Shown here: positions 16,698 through 25,892 of the stretch, in pieces
Layout of the letters: each line of letters begins with the position of its first letter
How positions within the stretch are numbered: position 1 is the stretch's first letter
NCBI RefSeq assembly: GCF_014705615.1
Contig: NZ_JACXJA010000024.1
Span: 58,287 to 122,286, forward strand
Origin: Paenibacillus oceani
GTDB lineage: Bacteria > Bacillota > Bacilli > Paenibacillales > NBRC-103111
Direction: 5' to 3'
DNA length: 64,000 bases
Program-made: the position numbers and the translations under genes
The notes under the pieces: model-generated
What the model was told of the DNA's origin: nothing
Seen by the model: the letters and a program-made list of their open reading frames with translations, nothing else
The model's database searches: none

Positions 16698-18584
16698 ATG
16701 CAGCTTTATTTTCATGGGGATATCGCAGATTTACAGCAAGGAATCGATATATTGGCAGGGGAGCTCGGATTCCGCAGCGGAGCGGACGGTTTGTCCGTTC
16801 ATGTAAAGCGTCACGAAGGTCCGGAACTTATCGTACACAAGGACCAGGACGGGATTACCATCTCTTATACGCGCAAAATTCACTTTTTCCGGGCGGCAGG
16901 TTTGCTGGTGGAAGCGCTGCAAGACGGACGGGAGATGTTTACGATCCGCGAACGCCCCCAATTCTCGATGAACGGGCCGATGTTCGACGTGTCCCAGGGC
17001 AATTCGGTGATGAAAACCGAGACGGTCAAACGGTTTATCCGGATGATGGCTGTAATGGGGCTCGATATGTTCATGCTGTATGCGGAAGACAGCTACGACG
17101 TGAAGGAGCAGCCTTACTTCGGCTACATGAGAGGCCGGTACTCGCAGGACGAAATTCGCGAGCTGGACGATTACGCTGATATGTTCGGCATCGAGATGAT
17201 TCCTTGCATACAGACGCTCAGTCATTTGAAAGACGTGCTGAAATGGAATACGTTCGCCGATATTCGCGACGATGAAGAAACGATGCTGGTCGGCGAGCCG
17301 AAAACGTATGAGTTTATCGAGCAAATGATCAAGGCGGCCGCGGCTCCCGTCCGTACGAAACGGATTCATATCGGGATGGACGAAGCGTGGAAGCTCGGTC
17401 AGGGGCATTACTTGGCCAAAAACGGCTACCGCTCGAAATTCGAAATTATGAACGAGCATCTGTACCGTGTCCTGGAGATTACCCGCCGCCTCGGCCTGGA
17501 GCCGATGATGTGGAGCGACATGTATTTCCGTGCCGGCTCCAAGACGGGCGCTTATTACGACAAAGAATGCGTTATTCCGCAATCTACGATCGACGCGATG
17601 CCGAAGGACGTACAGTTCGTCTATTGGGACTACTACCATTACGACGAAGAGTTTTATGTCGATTGGATCCGGCGCCACAAATCGTTCGGCTCCACCCCCG
17701 TATTCGCAGGCGGCATCTGGAACTGGAGAGGCTTCGTCCTCAACTACGGCGCGACCATGAAGTCGACGAACGCGGCGCTGAATGCGTGCAAGAAGGAAGG
17801 CATTACCGAGATTATCGCCACGTTGTGGGGCGACGACGGAACGGAATGCGACTGGTTTTCGGCGATTCTCGGCCTTCAGCTGTTCGCCGAGCACGGTTAT
17901 GCGGACGAATTGTCCGAAGAGAAGCTGCGCAAGCGGTTTGCTTTCTGTACCGGCGGCCAGTATGACGACTTCATGGACATCCGCTGGGTGGACGAAGCGC
18001 CGGGAATCGGCAAGGACAATCTGGAGACGGCCAACCCGTCGCGTGTGATGCTGTGGCAGCAGCCGATGATGGGGCTGTTCGACGCCAACTTGAACGGACG
18101 GGAGTTCGACAGCTATTATGCCGGGCTGGAGAAAAAGTTTGCGGCGATCAAAGAACGAAGCGGCGAATACCGGCCGATCTTCGATATTCTCCAGAAGCTG
18201 TGCGCCGTACTGTCGGTGAAGGCGGAGCTGGGAGTAAACCTGACGAAAGCTTACCTCGCCGGGGACAAAATGAAGCTTAACGATTACGCGAACGTCGTCC
18301 TGCCCGATCTGATCGGCAAAGTGCGCGAGCTGCAGGCAAGCCACCGCGACCGCTGGTTCGAGGTCAACAAGGCGTTCGGCTGGGAAGTGCTCGATTTCCG
18401 CTATGGCGGGCTGATCCTCGCGCTGGAAACTTCGGCGAAGCGGATCGCGGACTATGTATCCGGCAAAGTCGCCAAGCTGGAGGAGCTTGAAGAAACACGG
18501 CTGTTGTTCCAAGGCGTGGAAGGATTACTCGATTGTTACTGGTATCAGTTCATTCCGACGGCGAGCCGTCTTGCCCAGCCGTAA
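16698..18584 (+). CDS. GH20 beta-N-acetylhexosaminidase, cytoplasmic type
   Basis: A 628-residue glycoside hydrolase family 20 enzyme that removes terminal beta-linked GlcNAc or GalNAc by substrate-assisted catalysis. The catalytic pair Asp228-Glu229 is in HIGMDEAWKLG. Other family marks are the small N-terminal alpha/beta domain (about 1-90), RGRYSQDEIRELDDYADMFGIEMIP and the aromatic WDYYHYDEEFY and GGIWNWRGF substrate loops. The C-terminal helical extension (about 430-628) resembles the GH20C type that accepts both sugars. There is no signal peptide, so it acts on imported oligosaccharides. It lies 47 bp after the first deacetylase-like gene with GGAGAGGAG upstream of the ATG. Confidence 0.9.
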   Translation: MQLYFHGDIADLQQGIDILAGELGFRSGADGLSVHVKRHEGPELIVHKDQDGITISYTRKIHFFRAAGLLVEALQDGREMFTIRERPQFSMNGPMFDVSQGNSVMKTETVKRFIRMMAVMGLDMFMLYAEDSYDVKEQPYFGYMRGRYSQDEIRELDDYADMFGIEMIPCIQTLSHLKDVLKWNTFADIRDDEETMLVGEPKTYEFIEQMIKAAAAPVRTKRIHIGMDEAWKLGQGHYLAKNGYRSKFEIMNEHLYRVLEITRRLGLEPMMWSDMYFRAGSKTGAYYDKECVIPQSTIDAMPKDVQFVYWDYYHYDEEFYVDWIRRHKSFGSTPVFAGGIWNWRGFVLNYGATMKSTNAALNACKKEGITEIIATLWGDDGTECDWFSAILGLQLFAEHGYADELSEEKLRKRFAFCTGGQYDDFMDIRWVDEAPGIGKDNLETANPSRVMLWQQPMMGLFDANLNGREFDSYYAGLEKKFAAIKERSGEYRPIFDILQKLCAVLSVKAELGVNLTKAYLAGDKMKLNDYANVVLPDLIGKVRELQASHRDRWFEVNKAFGWEVLDFRYGGLILALETSAKRIADYVSGKVAKLEELEETRLLFQGVEGLLDCYWYQFIPTASRLAQP

Positions 18585-18638
18585 GCAGGTCGGCTGCGTT
18601 GAAGTCGGACTCATACAAGAGCGGCAGGAGGATTGTCC

Positions 18639-19769
18639 ATGACGATCAAAGTAGGGATCGCAGGGGTACGTGGATTGAGCGCGTTGATGGGATTTCGCTC
18701 GATCCCGGATGTGGAGGTCACCGCTTTTTGCGATCTCAACGAAGATTTGCTGAACGCGACCGCCGAGAAGTACGGAATCACGAACAAGTACCGATTATTT
18801 GAGGATATGATTCAATCCGATATCGATGCGGTCGTCATCTCCACGCCGATGCAGCACCATGTCCGCCAGTCGATCGAGGCGCTGTATGCGGGCAAGCACG
18901 TCTTGTGCGAGGTGACGGCGGGCGTGTCCATGGAGGAGCTGTGGTGGCTCATCGAGACGGTGGAGAAGAGCGGCCGCACCTATATGATGGCTGAAAACAA
19001 CTGTTATTTGCCGGAAAACCGCATCATCGGCGAAATGATTCGCCGGGGGATGTTCGGCGATATCTATTACGGCGAAGGCGAATACATCCACGAGCTAAAG
19101 AAAAGAACGCTGTACCCGGATGGCACGCCGAACTGGAGATCGTTTTGGCAGTACGGCCGAAGAGGTTCCTTTTATCCGACCCACAGCATCGGTCCGTTGA
19201 TGAAATGGTTCGAAGGCGACCGGATCCGTTCGGTCATCACATGCGGTACCGGCTGGCATACGGCGCCGCAATTCCGCCAGGAGGATACGGCGGTTACGCT
19301 GTGCCAGCTCGAAAGCGGCAAGCTGCTGAAGCTACGGGTCGACTGCATCTCGGAGCGGCCGCATAACCCGGCCTATTATTCGCTGCAGGGTACGAAGGGC
19401 TGCTACGAGGCGCCGAGAGGGATGGGCGACGATCACAAGCTGTGGCTGAACCATATGGACCCGGATACGGACAGTGCGAAATGGCGGCCGCTCCATATGT
19501 ATGCGGACCTGCTGCCGGAGCGGTACAAGACGGCGACCGACGAGCAGAAAAACGCCGGACACCGGGGCTCGGACTTTTTCCTCATCCACGATTTCGTCGA
19601 TTCGGTACGTATGGGCGGCCGCCCGCCTGTAGACGTATACGAAGCGTGCGAGTGGACGGCGGTCGGCCTGTTGTCGGAGCTGTCGGTCATGAACGGCGGC
19701 CGTCCTGCGGAGATGCCGAACTTCCGTAAAAATATGCCGATGTCCGAAAAAATTACGAAAATGCTGTAG
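18639..19769 (+). CDS. Gfo/Idh/MocA family protein, GH109-like (NAD-dependent glycosidase type)
   Basis: A 376-residue protein with an N-terminal Rossmann domain (IKVGIAGVRGLSA, then VTAFCDLNEDLL) and a C-terminal alpha/beta domain. Three blocks resemble GH109 alpha-N-acetylgalactosaminidases more than ordinary sugar dehydrogenases: CEVTAGVSMEELWWLIE, TYMMAENNCY and FYPTHSIGPL (His182), together with SLQGTKG. GH109 enzymes use tightly bound NAD for transient oxidation at C3. The ATG at 18639 follows GGCAGGAGG. It is followed by the DHDPS-like gene at 70 bp. A sugar dehydrogenase role cannot be excluded. The product at 28452 is a paralogue. Confidence 0.82.
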   Translation: MTIKVGIAGVRGLSALMGFRSIPDVEVTAFCDLNEDLLNATAEKYGITNKYRLFEDMIQSDIDAVVISTPMQHHVRQSIEALYAGKHVLCEVTAGVSMEELWWLIETVEKSGRTYMMAENNCYLPENRIIGEMIRRGMFGDIYYGEGEYIHELKKRTLYPDGTPNWRSFWQYGRRGSFYPTHSIGPLMKWFEGDRIRSVITCGTGWHTAPQFRQEDTAVTLCQLESGKLLKLRVDCISERPHNPAYYSLQGTKGCYEAPRGMGDDHKLWLNHMDPDTDSAKWRPLHMYADLLPERYKTATDEQKNAGHRGSDFFLIHDFVDSVRMGGRPPVDVYEACEWTAVGLLSELSVMNGGRPAEMPNFRKNMPMSEKITKML

Positions 19770-19839
19770 CGGAATCCGAATTCCGAAGGTGCAGTTATAG
19801 TACAAGGGCAACCATAATAACGGGGATGGAGAGATATCC

Positions 19840-20733
19840 ATGGCGCTTCAAGGGAATATTCCGGTCATACCGACACCTTTTCTGAACGGTGAGGTCGATT
19901 ATGCCGCGTTCGACCGGCTTTTGGCTTACACGCTGGACTCGGTGGACGGTTATGTCGCCTGCGGCAGCACGGGAGAAGCCCCTGCGCTGACCGCGCAGGA
20001 GCGGATCGAGATCGTCCGGTATTTGTCCGAGCGGATGCCGGCCGGCAAAGAGCTCGTGGTCGGACTCGGCCACACGAATCTGAAAGAAGCGATCGAGCTT
20101 GGCAAAGCGGCCGCCGATTGCGGAGTGCGGGCGGCCCTCGCCCCGAGTCCGTATTATTTTCCGAATTCCTTGAAGATGGTGGCGGAATATATGACCGCCC
20201 TGGCGGAAGGCACCGGTCTGGAGCTGGTGTTCTACGACAATCCGGTAACGACCAAAACGCTGTTTTCGACCGGAGATTTGCTGCAGCTGGCCGAGGACGT
20301 TCCGTTTATTACGGCGATCAAGATGACCGATCACAACTTGGGGAAAGTGCGCGAGCTGAAAGCGCATTCCGACCTGACCGTATTCGGCGGGGACGATATC
20401 ATCTGCTTCCGCTCGTTCGAGGCGGGAGTGGACGGTAGCATGATTATAGCGCCGATCATCTTTCCCGAAGCGTTCCGCGACAGCTGGAAGGCGTACCGTT
20501 CCGGAGACCGGACGGAAAGCTACCGGATCTTCTCCCGGACGCTGCTGCCCTTCATCCATATGTTCGGTCCCGGCGACGAAATCCCGACGACGAAGGCGTT
20601 GTTCCATAAGCTTGGCCTGTTCTCCAGCGCGGAGACAAGGCTGCCGCTGCTTCCCGCCGACGCCAAACGGATCGGCGAGCTGATGCTTGGATACGAGGCC
20701 GGCAAAAGCGGCCTGTTGTCATTGGGCGTATAA
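19840..20733 (+). CDS. Dihydrodipicolinate synthase/N-acetylneuraminate lyase family aldolase
   Basis: A 297-residue TIM-barrel class I aldolase. The Schiff-base lysine is Lys161 in AIKMTD and the catalytic Tyr132 is in VFYDNP; the N-terminal GSTGEAPALT block carries the pyruvate-carboxylate-binding Thr/Ser pair. The family includes DapA, NanA, KDG aldolase and 5-keto-4-deoxyglucarate dehydratase. Within a sugar locus rather than a lysine locus, a 2-keto-3-deoxy-sugar-acid aldolase making pyruvate is the likely role. The exact substrate is inferred from context. It has AATAACGGGGATGGAGAG upstream of the ATG. The next gene starts 28 bp downstream. Confidence 0.85.
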   Translation: MALQGNIPVIPTPFLNGEVDYAAFDRLLAYTLDSVDGYVACGSTGEAPALTAQERIEIVRYLSERMPAGKELVVGLGHTNLKEAIELGKAAADCGVRAALAPSPYYFPNSLKMVAEYMTALAEGTGLELVFYDNPVTTKTLFSTGDLLQLAEDVPFITAIKMTDHNLGKVRELKAHSDLTVFGGDDIICFRSFEAGVDGSMIIAPIIFPEAFRDSWKAYRSGDRTESYRIFSRTLLPFIHMFGPGDEIPTTKALFHKLGLFSSAETRLPLLPADAKRIGELMLGYEAGKSGLLSLGV

Positions 20734-20761
20734 ACGATACCGGGAAAGGAGGGCGACCCCG

Positions 20762-21784
20762 TTGAAAGCATTGATCTATGAAGGTCCGAAGCAGATGCAT
20801 ATCCGCGAAGCCGAGCGTCCGGAGCCGGCCGAAGAAGAGGTGCTGATCCGCGTGGTGTATTCCGGCATATGCGGCTCCGAGCTAAGCGGCTATTTGGGGC
20901 ATAATGCGCTGCGGCAGCCTCCGCTTATATTCGGCCATGAGTTTGCCGGTACGATCGAAGCGATCGGAGAGCGAGCGGCGCGCCAGACGACGCTCTCGGC
21001 TGGACAGAGAGTTACGGGCAATCCGCTTGTAACGTGCGGATTATGCTCGTATTGCCTTGCAGGACGCCAGCAGCTGTGCACGAGCCGCAAGCTGCTCAGC
21101 GCCGCCCTGCCGGGAAGCAATGCGGAGTGGGTTAAGCTTCCGGCCCGGTTCGTCTATCCGCTGCCGGACCATGTCCCGTTCACGCAAGGGGCTCTTGCCG
21201 AACCGCTCGCCTGCGGCGTGCGCGCAGCGGAGCTGGCTGCTCCGCGTCCCGGAGACCGGGCGATCGTATTCGGACTTGGCCCGATCGGGCTGTTCGTCAT
21301 TCAGGCGCTGCAAGTATACGGCGTAGAGACGATCTATGCGGTAGATTTACACCGGGAGCGGCTGGACATGGCCGAGGAGCTCGGGGCGAAGCCGATCGAT
21401 CCAAAAGCAGGCGACGTTGCCGCTGAGGTTCGCGCCGGGGGAGCGCTTGGGGTCGAGATCGCCGTCGATGCGGTAGGATCGGGAATTACGCGCCGACAAT
21501 GCGCAGAGCTGACCGCTCCGGGAGGCAAGGTTGTATTTACGGGGCTGCACGAAGCGGAATCGCCCCTGCCGGTCAATGTCATGATTCGCAATGAAATAAC
21601 GGGCTTCGGCTCTTTCGCATATTCGGCGGCCAATTTTGAGACGGCGCTGAGGCTGCTGGCCGAAGGAAAAGCCGGCTTCCCCGAGGATTGGCTGGCGGAA
21701 GCCCCGCTTGAGGAAGGGGCTTTCTGGTATGAGAAACTGCTGGGCAATCCCGGCAAGGTGGCAAAAGTGCTATTAAGACCGTAA
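20762..21784 (+). CDS. Zinc-dependent alcohol (sugar/polyol) dehydrogenase
   Basis: A 340-residue medium-chain dehydrogenase of the threonine/sorbitol/L-idonate dehydrogenase group. The catalytic zinc ligands are the Cys in GICGSE and the His-Glu of FGHEFAG. The structural zinc loop has four Cys in CGLCSYCLAGRQQLC. The nucleotide-binding Rossmann motif is FGLGPIGLF, followed by an acidic AVDLHRERL that suggests NAD. The TTG at 20762 is preceded by AAAGGAGGG, so I use it rather than codons inside the previous gene. It probably oxidises a sugar, amino sugar or sugar acid intermediate of the locus. Confidence 0.88.
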   Translation: MKALIYEGPKQMHIREAERPEPAEEEVLIRVVYSGICGSELSGYLGHNALRQPPLIFGHEFAGTIEAIGERAARQTTLSAGQRVTGNPLVTCGLCSYCLAGRQQLCTSRKLLSAALPGSNAEWVKLPARFVYPLPDHVPFTQGALAEPLACGVRAAELAAPRPGDRAIVFGLGPIGLFVIQALQVYGVETIYAVDLHRERLDMAEELGAKPIDPKAGDVAAEVRAGGALGVEIAVDAVGSGITRRQCAELTAPGGKVVFTGLHEAESPLPVNVMIRNEITGFGSFAYSAANFETALRLLAEGKAGFPEDWLAEAPLEEGAFWYEKLLGNPGKVAKVLLRP

Positions 21785-21800
21785 TTGGAGGTAGAGGGGT

Positions 21801-23543
21801 ATGGACGTTGTTCTGCAGGCAACCGGCAATTATCCGAGCACGGGCAACCGCGTCCTGCTGCTTGTAGTGAATACGGCTCTGGAAGCGGAGTATACCGCGT
21901 TCGAACGGACCTTGCTGCCTGCCGTTCACCATTTCGGCTTTCCTTACCGAGTGATCGACCTGGCCCGAGCAGGAGCGGATCGGGAGCCGCTCACGGATGC
22001 GGCGGCGATCGTGCTGGCCCATGACGGAATCGCTTCGACACTTGGCGAGGTTTTATGGAAAGAAATCGTAACCGCCGTACGTAAAGGCTGCGGAGCGTTA
22101 AGTTGGGACGGGACGATTCACAGGGCGGATACTGCCGTCCGGATGTTTTTCGGCATCGAGGATGCGGTTCCGGCCGAGTTTGACGATATCTGGTTCGGCG
22201 ATTCGCCGCATTATGTCAGCGCTTGGCAGGAAGCGGGCGCGCATTACCGTTTTCTCCGCAGCGTACCGGGTACGGCGGTAACCCGTCAGACGGCTTCCTT
22301 CGAGACGATCGCCGAGGACGGGGTGGGCCGTCCGCTTGCCGCAGCCGTCCGGAAAGTGTTTGTGGACGAAGGGAAGCGCTACGCGTTTTATTTCTCGCCT
22401 CTTCTGTGGCAGCGCAGCGTATTCGGCCATGCGATGGGGCTGGACGATTTGTTGTGGCGGAGTCTCGTATGGGTTGCCCGCAAGCCGTTTGCCGCGCTGC
22501 TGATGCCTCCGTTCGTCACATGCCGAATCGACGACGTATCCGGTTCGTACGATCATCTGGATTACGTGCGGGTGTTGAACGAGCACGGCTGGATCCCGAA
22601 TCTCGGCTTGTTTCTGGAGGATCTGGACGAAGAGGATTTGAAGGCGGCTAGCCGGCTATCCCGGGAAGGGAAAGCCGAGATCAGCGCCCATTCGTTCGAC
22701 GAGCTGGAGCGGTGCAAGCCGGATCAGATTTACTTGAAGCACAACGGTGAAGAATACGAGCCCGAGGAGCTGGCGGAGCATTTTCAGCGTCTCGATTCGT
22801 TTTATGAGAAATGGGACATCACTCCGTCGCGTACGGTTAACATTCACTACGACGAGCTCGGATTAAACGCTCTGCCGTATTTATACAAGCGCAACCAGCC
22901 GTTTACGATGGGGCTCATTCCGTTCGGCGTCGCTTGGTCGGCGAACAGCTACAGCTGGGAGCCGTATCCGTACGGCCATCAAGGGTTCAATTACGGACCG
23001 ATGGAGCCCGATCACCGGTTCTGGAACGTGGTCGCCCATCATCTCGGCGGCTACAAAACGCCGGATACGCATATGGGTGTGGGCGAGTTTCTCGGATCGT
23101 GCACCGTGTTCGCCGGAGAGAACGGCCATAACGACGTAAGCCGGGCGGTGGACCGGGGAGCCGCGGCCTTGAAGATCGGCGTTGGCAGCCGGTTTTTCGG
23201 AACGCTGATGACGCACGAGCAGCGGATCGCCGTTATCCCGCCGGACGAATGGCTTGCGATCGTCAGCGGGATCTCCGAGCGGCTCGCCCGCTGGCCGGAG
23301 AAACCGGTATTTGAAAGCTACGACCGGATCGCTGCTTACTGCAAAGACAAACGGAGAACGCGAATCGTATCCGCAGCGGCATCGGAACACCGTACAGAAA
23401 TCCGCTTCGAGCTGGAAGGCGCGGTGGAGACGGGACTTTCCGTCGCTGTTTTTACAGACGAATCGGAAGGCTGCAGGTGCGAATGGCACGCCGTCGGGCC
23501 GTTCTCGGGCCGCCGGGAACAACTTGCTAAAATCGTTTTATAG
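21801..23543 (+). CDS. Deacetylase-like protein 2 (paralogue of the product at 14959)
   Basis: A 580-residue protein with the same architecture as the first gene of the locus. The shared block is GLDDLLWRSLVWVARKPF, followed by PPFVTCRIDDVSG with Asp244-Asp245, then a His-containing AEISAHSFDELERC and INIHYDE-like segment (VNIHYDELGLNAL). The N-terminal part (about 1-200) is again Rossmann/amidotransferase-like. There is no signal peptide. The start has TTGGAGGTAGAGG upstream and lies 16 bp after the dehydrogenase stop. Two diverged copies in one locus suggest two related substrates or successive steps. The function is inferred from the weak deacetylase-like motif only. Confidence 0.7.
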   Translation: MDVVLQATGNYPSTGNRVLLLVVNTALEAEYTAFERTLLPAVHHFGFPYRVIDLARAGADREPLTDAAAIVLAHDGIASTLGEVLWKEIVTAVRKGCGALSWDGTIHRADTAVRMFFGIEDAVPAEFDDIWFGDSPHYVSAWQEAGAHYRFLRSVPGTAVTRQTASFETIAEDGVGRPLAAAVRKVFVDEGKRYAFYFSPLLWQRSVFGHAMGLDDLLWRSLVWVARKPFAALLMPPFVTCRIDDVSGSYDHLDYVRVLNEHGWIPNLGLFLEDLDEEDLKAASRLSREGKAEISAHSFDELERCKPDQIYLKHNGEEYEPEELAEHFQRLDSFYEKWDITPSRTVNIHYDELGLNALPYLYKRNQPFTMGLIPFGVAWSANSYSWEPYPYGHQGFNYGPMEPDHRFWNVVAHHLGGYKTPDTHMGVGEFLGSCTVFAGENGHNDVSRAVDRGAAALKIGVGSRFFGTLMTHEQRIAVIPPDEWLAIVSGISERLARWPEKPVFESYDRIAAYCKDKRRTRIVSAAASEHRTEIRFELEGAVETGLSVAVFTDESEGCRCEWHAVGPFSGRREQLAKIVL

Positions 23544-23559
23544 GGAAAGAGGATACACG

Positions 23560-24660
23560 ATGAATTCACCTACTTACGACACGCCTTGCATCATGATCGA
23601 TCTGGATAAAGTGGAGCGCAACATCCGTCATATGCAGCAAATTGCGGACGATCACGGAATCGGCCTGCGGCCCCATGCCAAAACCCACAAAATGCCCGAA
23701 GTGGCCCGTATGCAGATTGCGGCCGGAGCGATCGGCGTCACCGTCGCCAAACTCGGCGAGGCGGAGGTGCTGGCAAAAGCGGGAATCAGCGATATATTGA
23801 TCGCCTATCCCGTTATCGGCCGGGATAAGATTAAACGGCTTGCCGCGCTTCTGACCATGACGCATATTACCGCGGCGGTCGAAAGCATCGAAGGCGTCGA
23901 AGCCGTAGCCGAAGCCGGACGATTGGCCGAAGTCCCGGTCGACGTACTGATCGAGATCGACAGCGGCTTCGGACGGGTCGGCCTCAATCCGGGGGAAGAC
24001 GTTATCCGGCTGGCCGGCGTGATCGCTTCCCATCCGTGGCTTCGTCTGAAAGGGCTGCTGACGTTCGCCGGCCAGTCGTACGATGTGCCGGACCCCGAGG
24101 CGATCCGCCGGACCGCCGAGCGGGAAGTCGGCACGTCCGCCCGGATGGCGGAGCAACTGCGCGAAGCCGGATATCCGGTAACCGTCGTCAGCGTCGGCTC
24201 GACGCCGTCAAGCTCGTTCGCCGCGGCGATCCCCGGGGCGAACGAGCTGCGTCCCGGCACCTACGTGTTCGGCGACCTGATGCAGGTGAAGCTGGGCGCC
24301 CACGAGCTGGAGCGCTGCGCGCTAACCGTACGAGCGACCGTCATCAGCCGCCCGGCTCCGGACCGCGCCGTCATCGACGCCGGTACGAAAGTATTTTCCA
24401 GCGACGGGGAAGACTCGCCGCTTGGAACCGGACGCGGTTACGTGCCGGGACGTCCGGGCATCACGCTCGAGTGGCTGACCGAAGAGCACGGCATGTTGAA
24501 GCTGGCGCCGGAGGAGCAGGGGCTGGCGATCGGAGACATTCTCGATTTTATTCCGGTTCACTGCTGCGCCGTCGTGAACTTGACCGACCGGGTGGCCGTC
24601 ACCCGCGACGGACAGTTTGAATCGTTCTGGAACGTAAGCGCCCGAGGGAAAGTGCGCTAG
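23560..24660 (+). CDS. PLP-dependent D-threonine aldolase / D-serine dehydratase-like enzyme
   Basis: A 366-residue fold-type III (alanine-racemase-like) PLP enzyme. The Schiff-base lysine is Lys41 in RPHAKTHK. The C-terminal PVHCCAVVNL supplies the His-x-Cys metal site found in D-serine dehydratase and D-threonine aldolase. VSVGSTPS is the phosphate-binding loop. The same family includes D-glucosaminate dehydratase, which turns 2-amino-2-deoxy-gluconate into 2-keto-3-deoxygluconate plus ammonia. With the M20 hydrolase, RidA and keto-deoxy-acid aldolase in the same locus, that activity is a good hypothesis, though aldolase or D-serine dehydratase activity is equally allowed by sequence. The ATG at 23560 follows GGGAAAGAGG and lies 17 bp after the previous gene. 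Confidence 0.85.
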   Translation: MNSPTYDTPCIMIDLDKVERNIRHMQQIADDHGIGLRPHAKTHKMPEVARMQIAAGAIGVTVAKLGEAEVLAKAGISDILIAYPVIGRDKIKRLAALLTMTHITAAVESIEGVEAVAEAGRLAEVPVDVLIEIDSGFGRVGLNPGEDVIRLAGVIASHPWLRLKGLLTFAGQSYDVPDPEAIRRTAEREVGTSARMAEQLREAGYPVTVVSVGSTPSSSFAAAIPGANELRPGTYVFGDLMQVKLGAHELERCALTVRATVISRPAPDRAVIDAGTKVFSSDGEDSPLGTGRGYVPGRPGITLEWLTEEHGMLKLAPEEQGLAIGDILDFIPVHCCAVVNLTDRVAVTRDGQFESFWNVSARGKVR

Positions 24661-24769
24661 GTAGCCGGTTTGGGCGTATCGCGGCGCATTGTACCGCACC
24701 GAAGCGTATCGCATCGCATCGGCGGGTTGCCGATTTTCCAAAATCCAAATTTAAAGGAGCCAAACCGAT

Positions 24770-25834
24770 ATGATCCATCATCAACCGGATAAGTTGATAA
24801 AAGGCGTTGCTTACCACGGCAACCGGATATTGCGCCACGTAGAAACCGATATGCGAGACATCGTAAACAATCACTTCAACCTGGTCGTGCACATGTTCTC
24901 CCATACCGACTGGGACCGCCACCGCCGGATTATGAAGGAAATCATTCAAATCACCGAAGGGCACGGGCTGGACGTCTGGGTCGACAACTGGGGCCTTGGC
25001 GGCCCTCCGGGAGACAAATCGCATTTTCTCGCCTATTACCCGGACAGCCATCAAGTGTATTCGGACGGTTCGGTCGATCCGGTCCGCGCCTGCCTGAACA
25101 GCCCGGATTTCCGCAAGTTTACGAAGGAATGGATCGATGTGGTGCTGGATATCGGCGGCAAAAGCATATTCTGGGACGAGCCGCACCTTGCGGCCAAGTC
25201 GATGGAAAACGGCAAGCCGAAAGTATTCACGTGCGCCTGCAGCCGGTGCAAATCGTTGTTCCGGGACAAATACGGCAAAGATATGCCGGAGCAGTTCGAC
25301 GAGCAGGTTGAAGAGTTCCGGATCTGGTCGGTCGTCGACTATTTCCGCGAGGTGACGGAGTACAGCAAGAAGAAGGAAATGGAGAACATCGTCTGCGTCA
25401 TGCTCGGCGGTTCTTACGGCATCAACCTCGACTCGATCGAACAGATCTGCGGGCTGGATACGCTGGAGAACATCGGCTCCGATCCGTACTGGCTCGGCCA
25501 AAAAGATGTGCATCCGTACGATTTCGTGTACGAAAAAACAAAGCTCAATCTGGACGTATGCAAAAAGCACAATAAGGATCACAACATCTGGATACAAGGA
25601 TACGCTACGCCTCCCGGCCGTGAAGAAGAGATCATTTGGGCGACCGACGCCGCTTACGACGCCGGAGCACGCAAAATTCTCGTCTGGGGCTACCGCGGCT
25701 CCGAATCGAACGATTACCGCGCCACGTTCCCGGACATGGCGTGGAATGCGATCGGCGAGGGGATGAGAAGGATTACGGACCGGCATAACGATGAGATTCG
25801 CCGCAAACGGCTGGAGCTGCTGAAGCAGAAATGA
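24770..25834 (+). CDS. Unrecognised protein, probable TIM-barrel glycosidase-like fold
   Basis: This 354-residue soluble protein does not match a family I can name. It begins with KLIKGVAYHGNRILRH and alternates strand/helix segments as in a (beta/alpha)8 barrel. DVWVDNWGLGG, SIFWDEPHL, a CACSRC pair of cysteines and ILVWGYRGSES look like successive barrel-end motifs; Asp-Glu in FWDEPH is a plausible catalytic acid pair. It has no signal peptide. AAAGGAGCC precedes the ATG, and it lies 109 bp after the PLP enzyme. The position inside the locus suggests hydrolysis or isomerisation of an amino-sugar glycan intermediate, but that is inference. Confidence 0.7.
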   Translation: MIHHQPDKLIKGVAYHGNRILRHVETDMRDIVNNHFNLVVHMFSHTDWDRHRRIMKEIIQITEGHGLDVWVDNWGLGGPPGDKSHFLAYYPDSHQVYSDGSVDPVRACLNSPDFRKFTKEWIDVVLDIGGKSIFWDEPHLAAKSMENGKPKVFTCACSRCKSLFRDKYGKDMPEQFDEQVEEFRIWSVVDYFREVTEYSKKKEMENIVCVMLGGSYGINLDSIEQICGLDTLENIGSDPYWLGQKDVHPYDFVYEKTKLNLDVCKKHNKDHNIWIQGYATPPGREEEIIWATDAAYDAGARKILVWGYRGSESNDYRATFPDMAWNAIGEGMRRITDRHNDEIRRKRLELLKQK

Positions 25835-25892
25835 TCGCATCAGACCGGTACGGCCGCGCCCGCCGCAGCCGTACCGGGAAAGGAGGGTTTTA

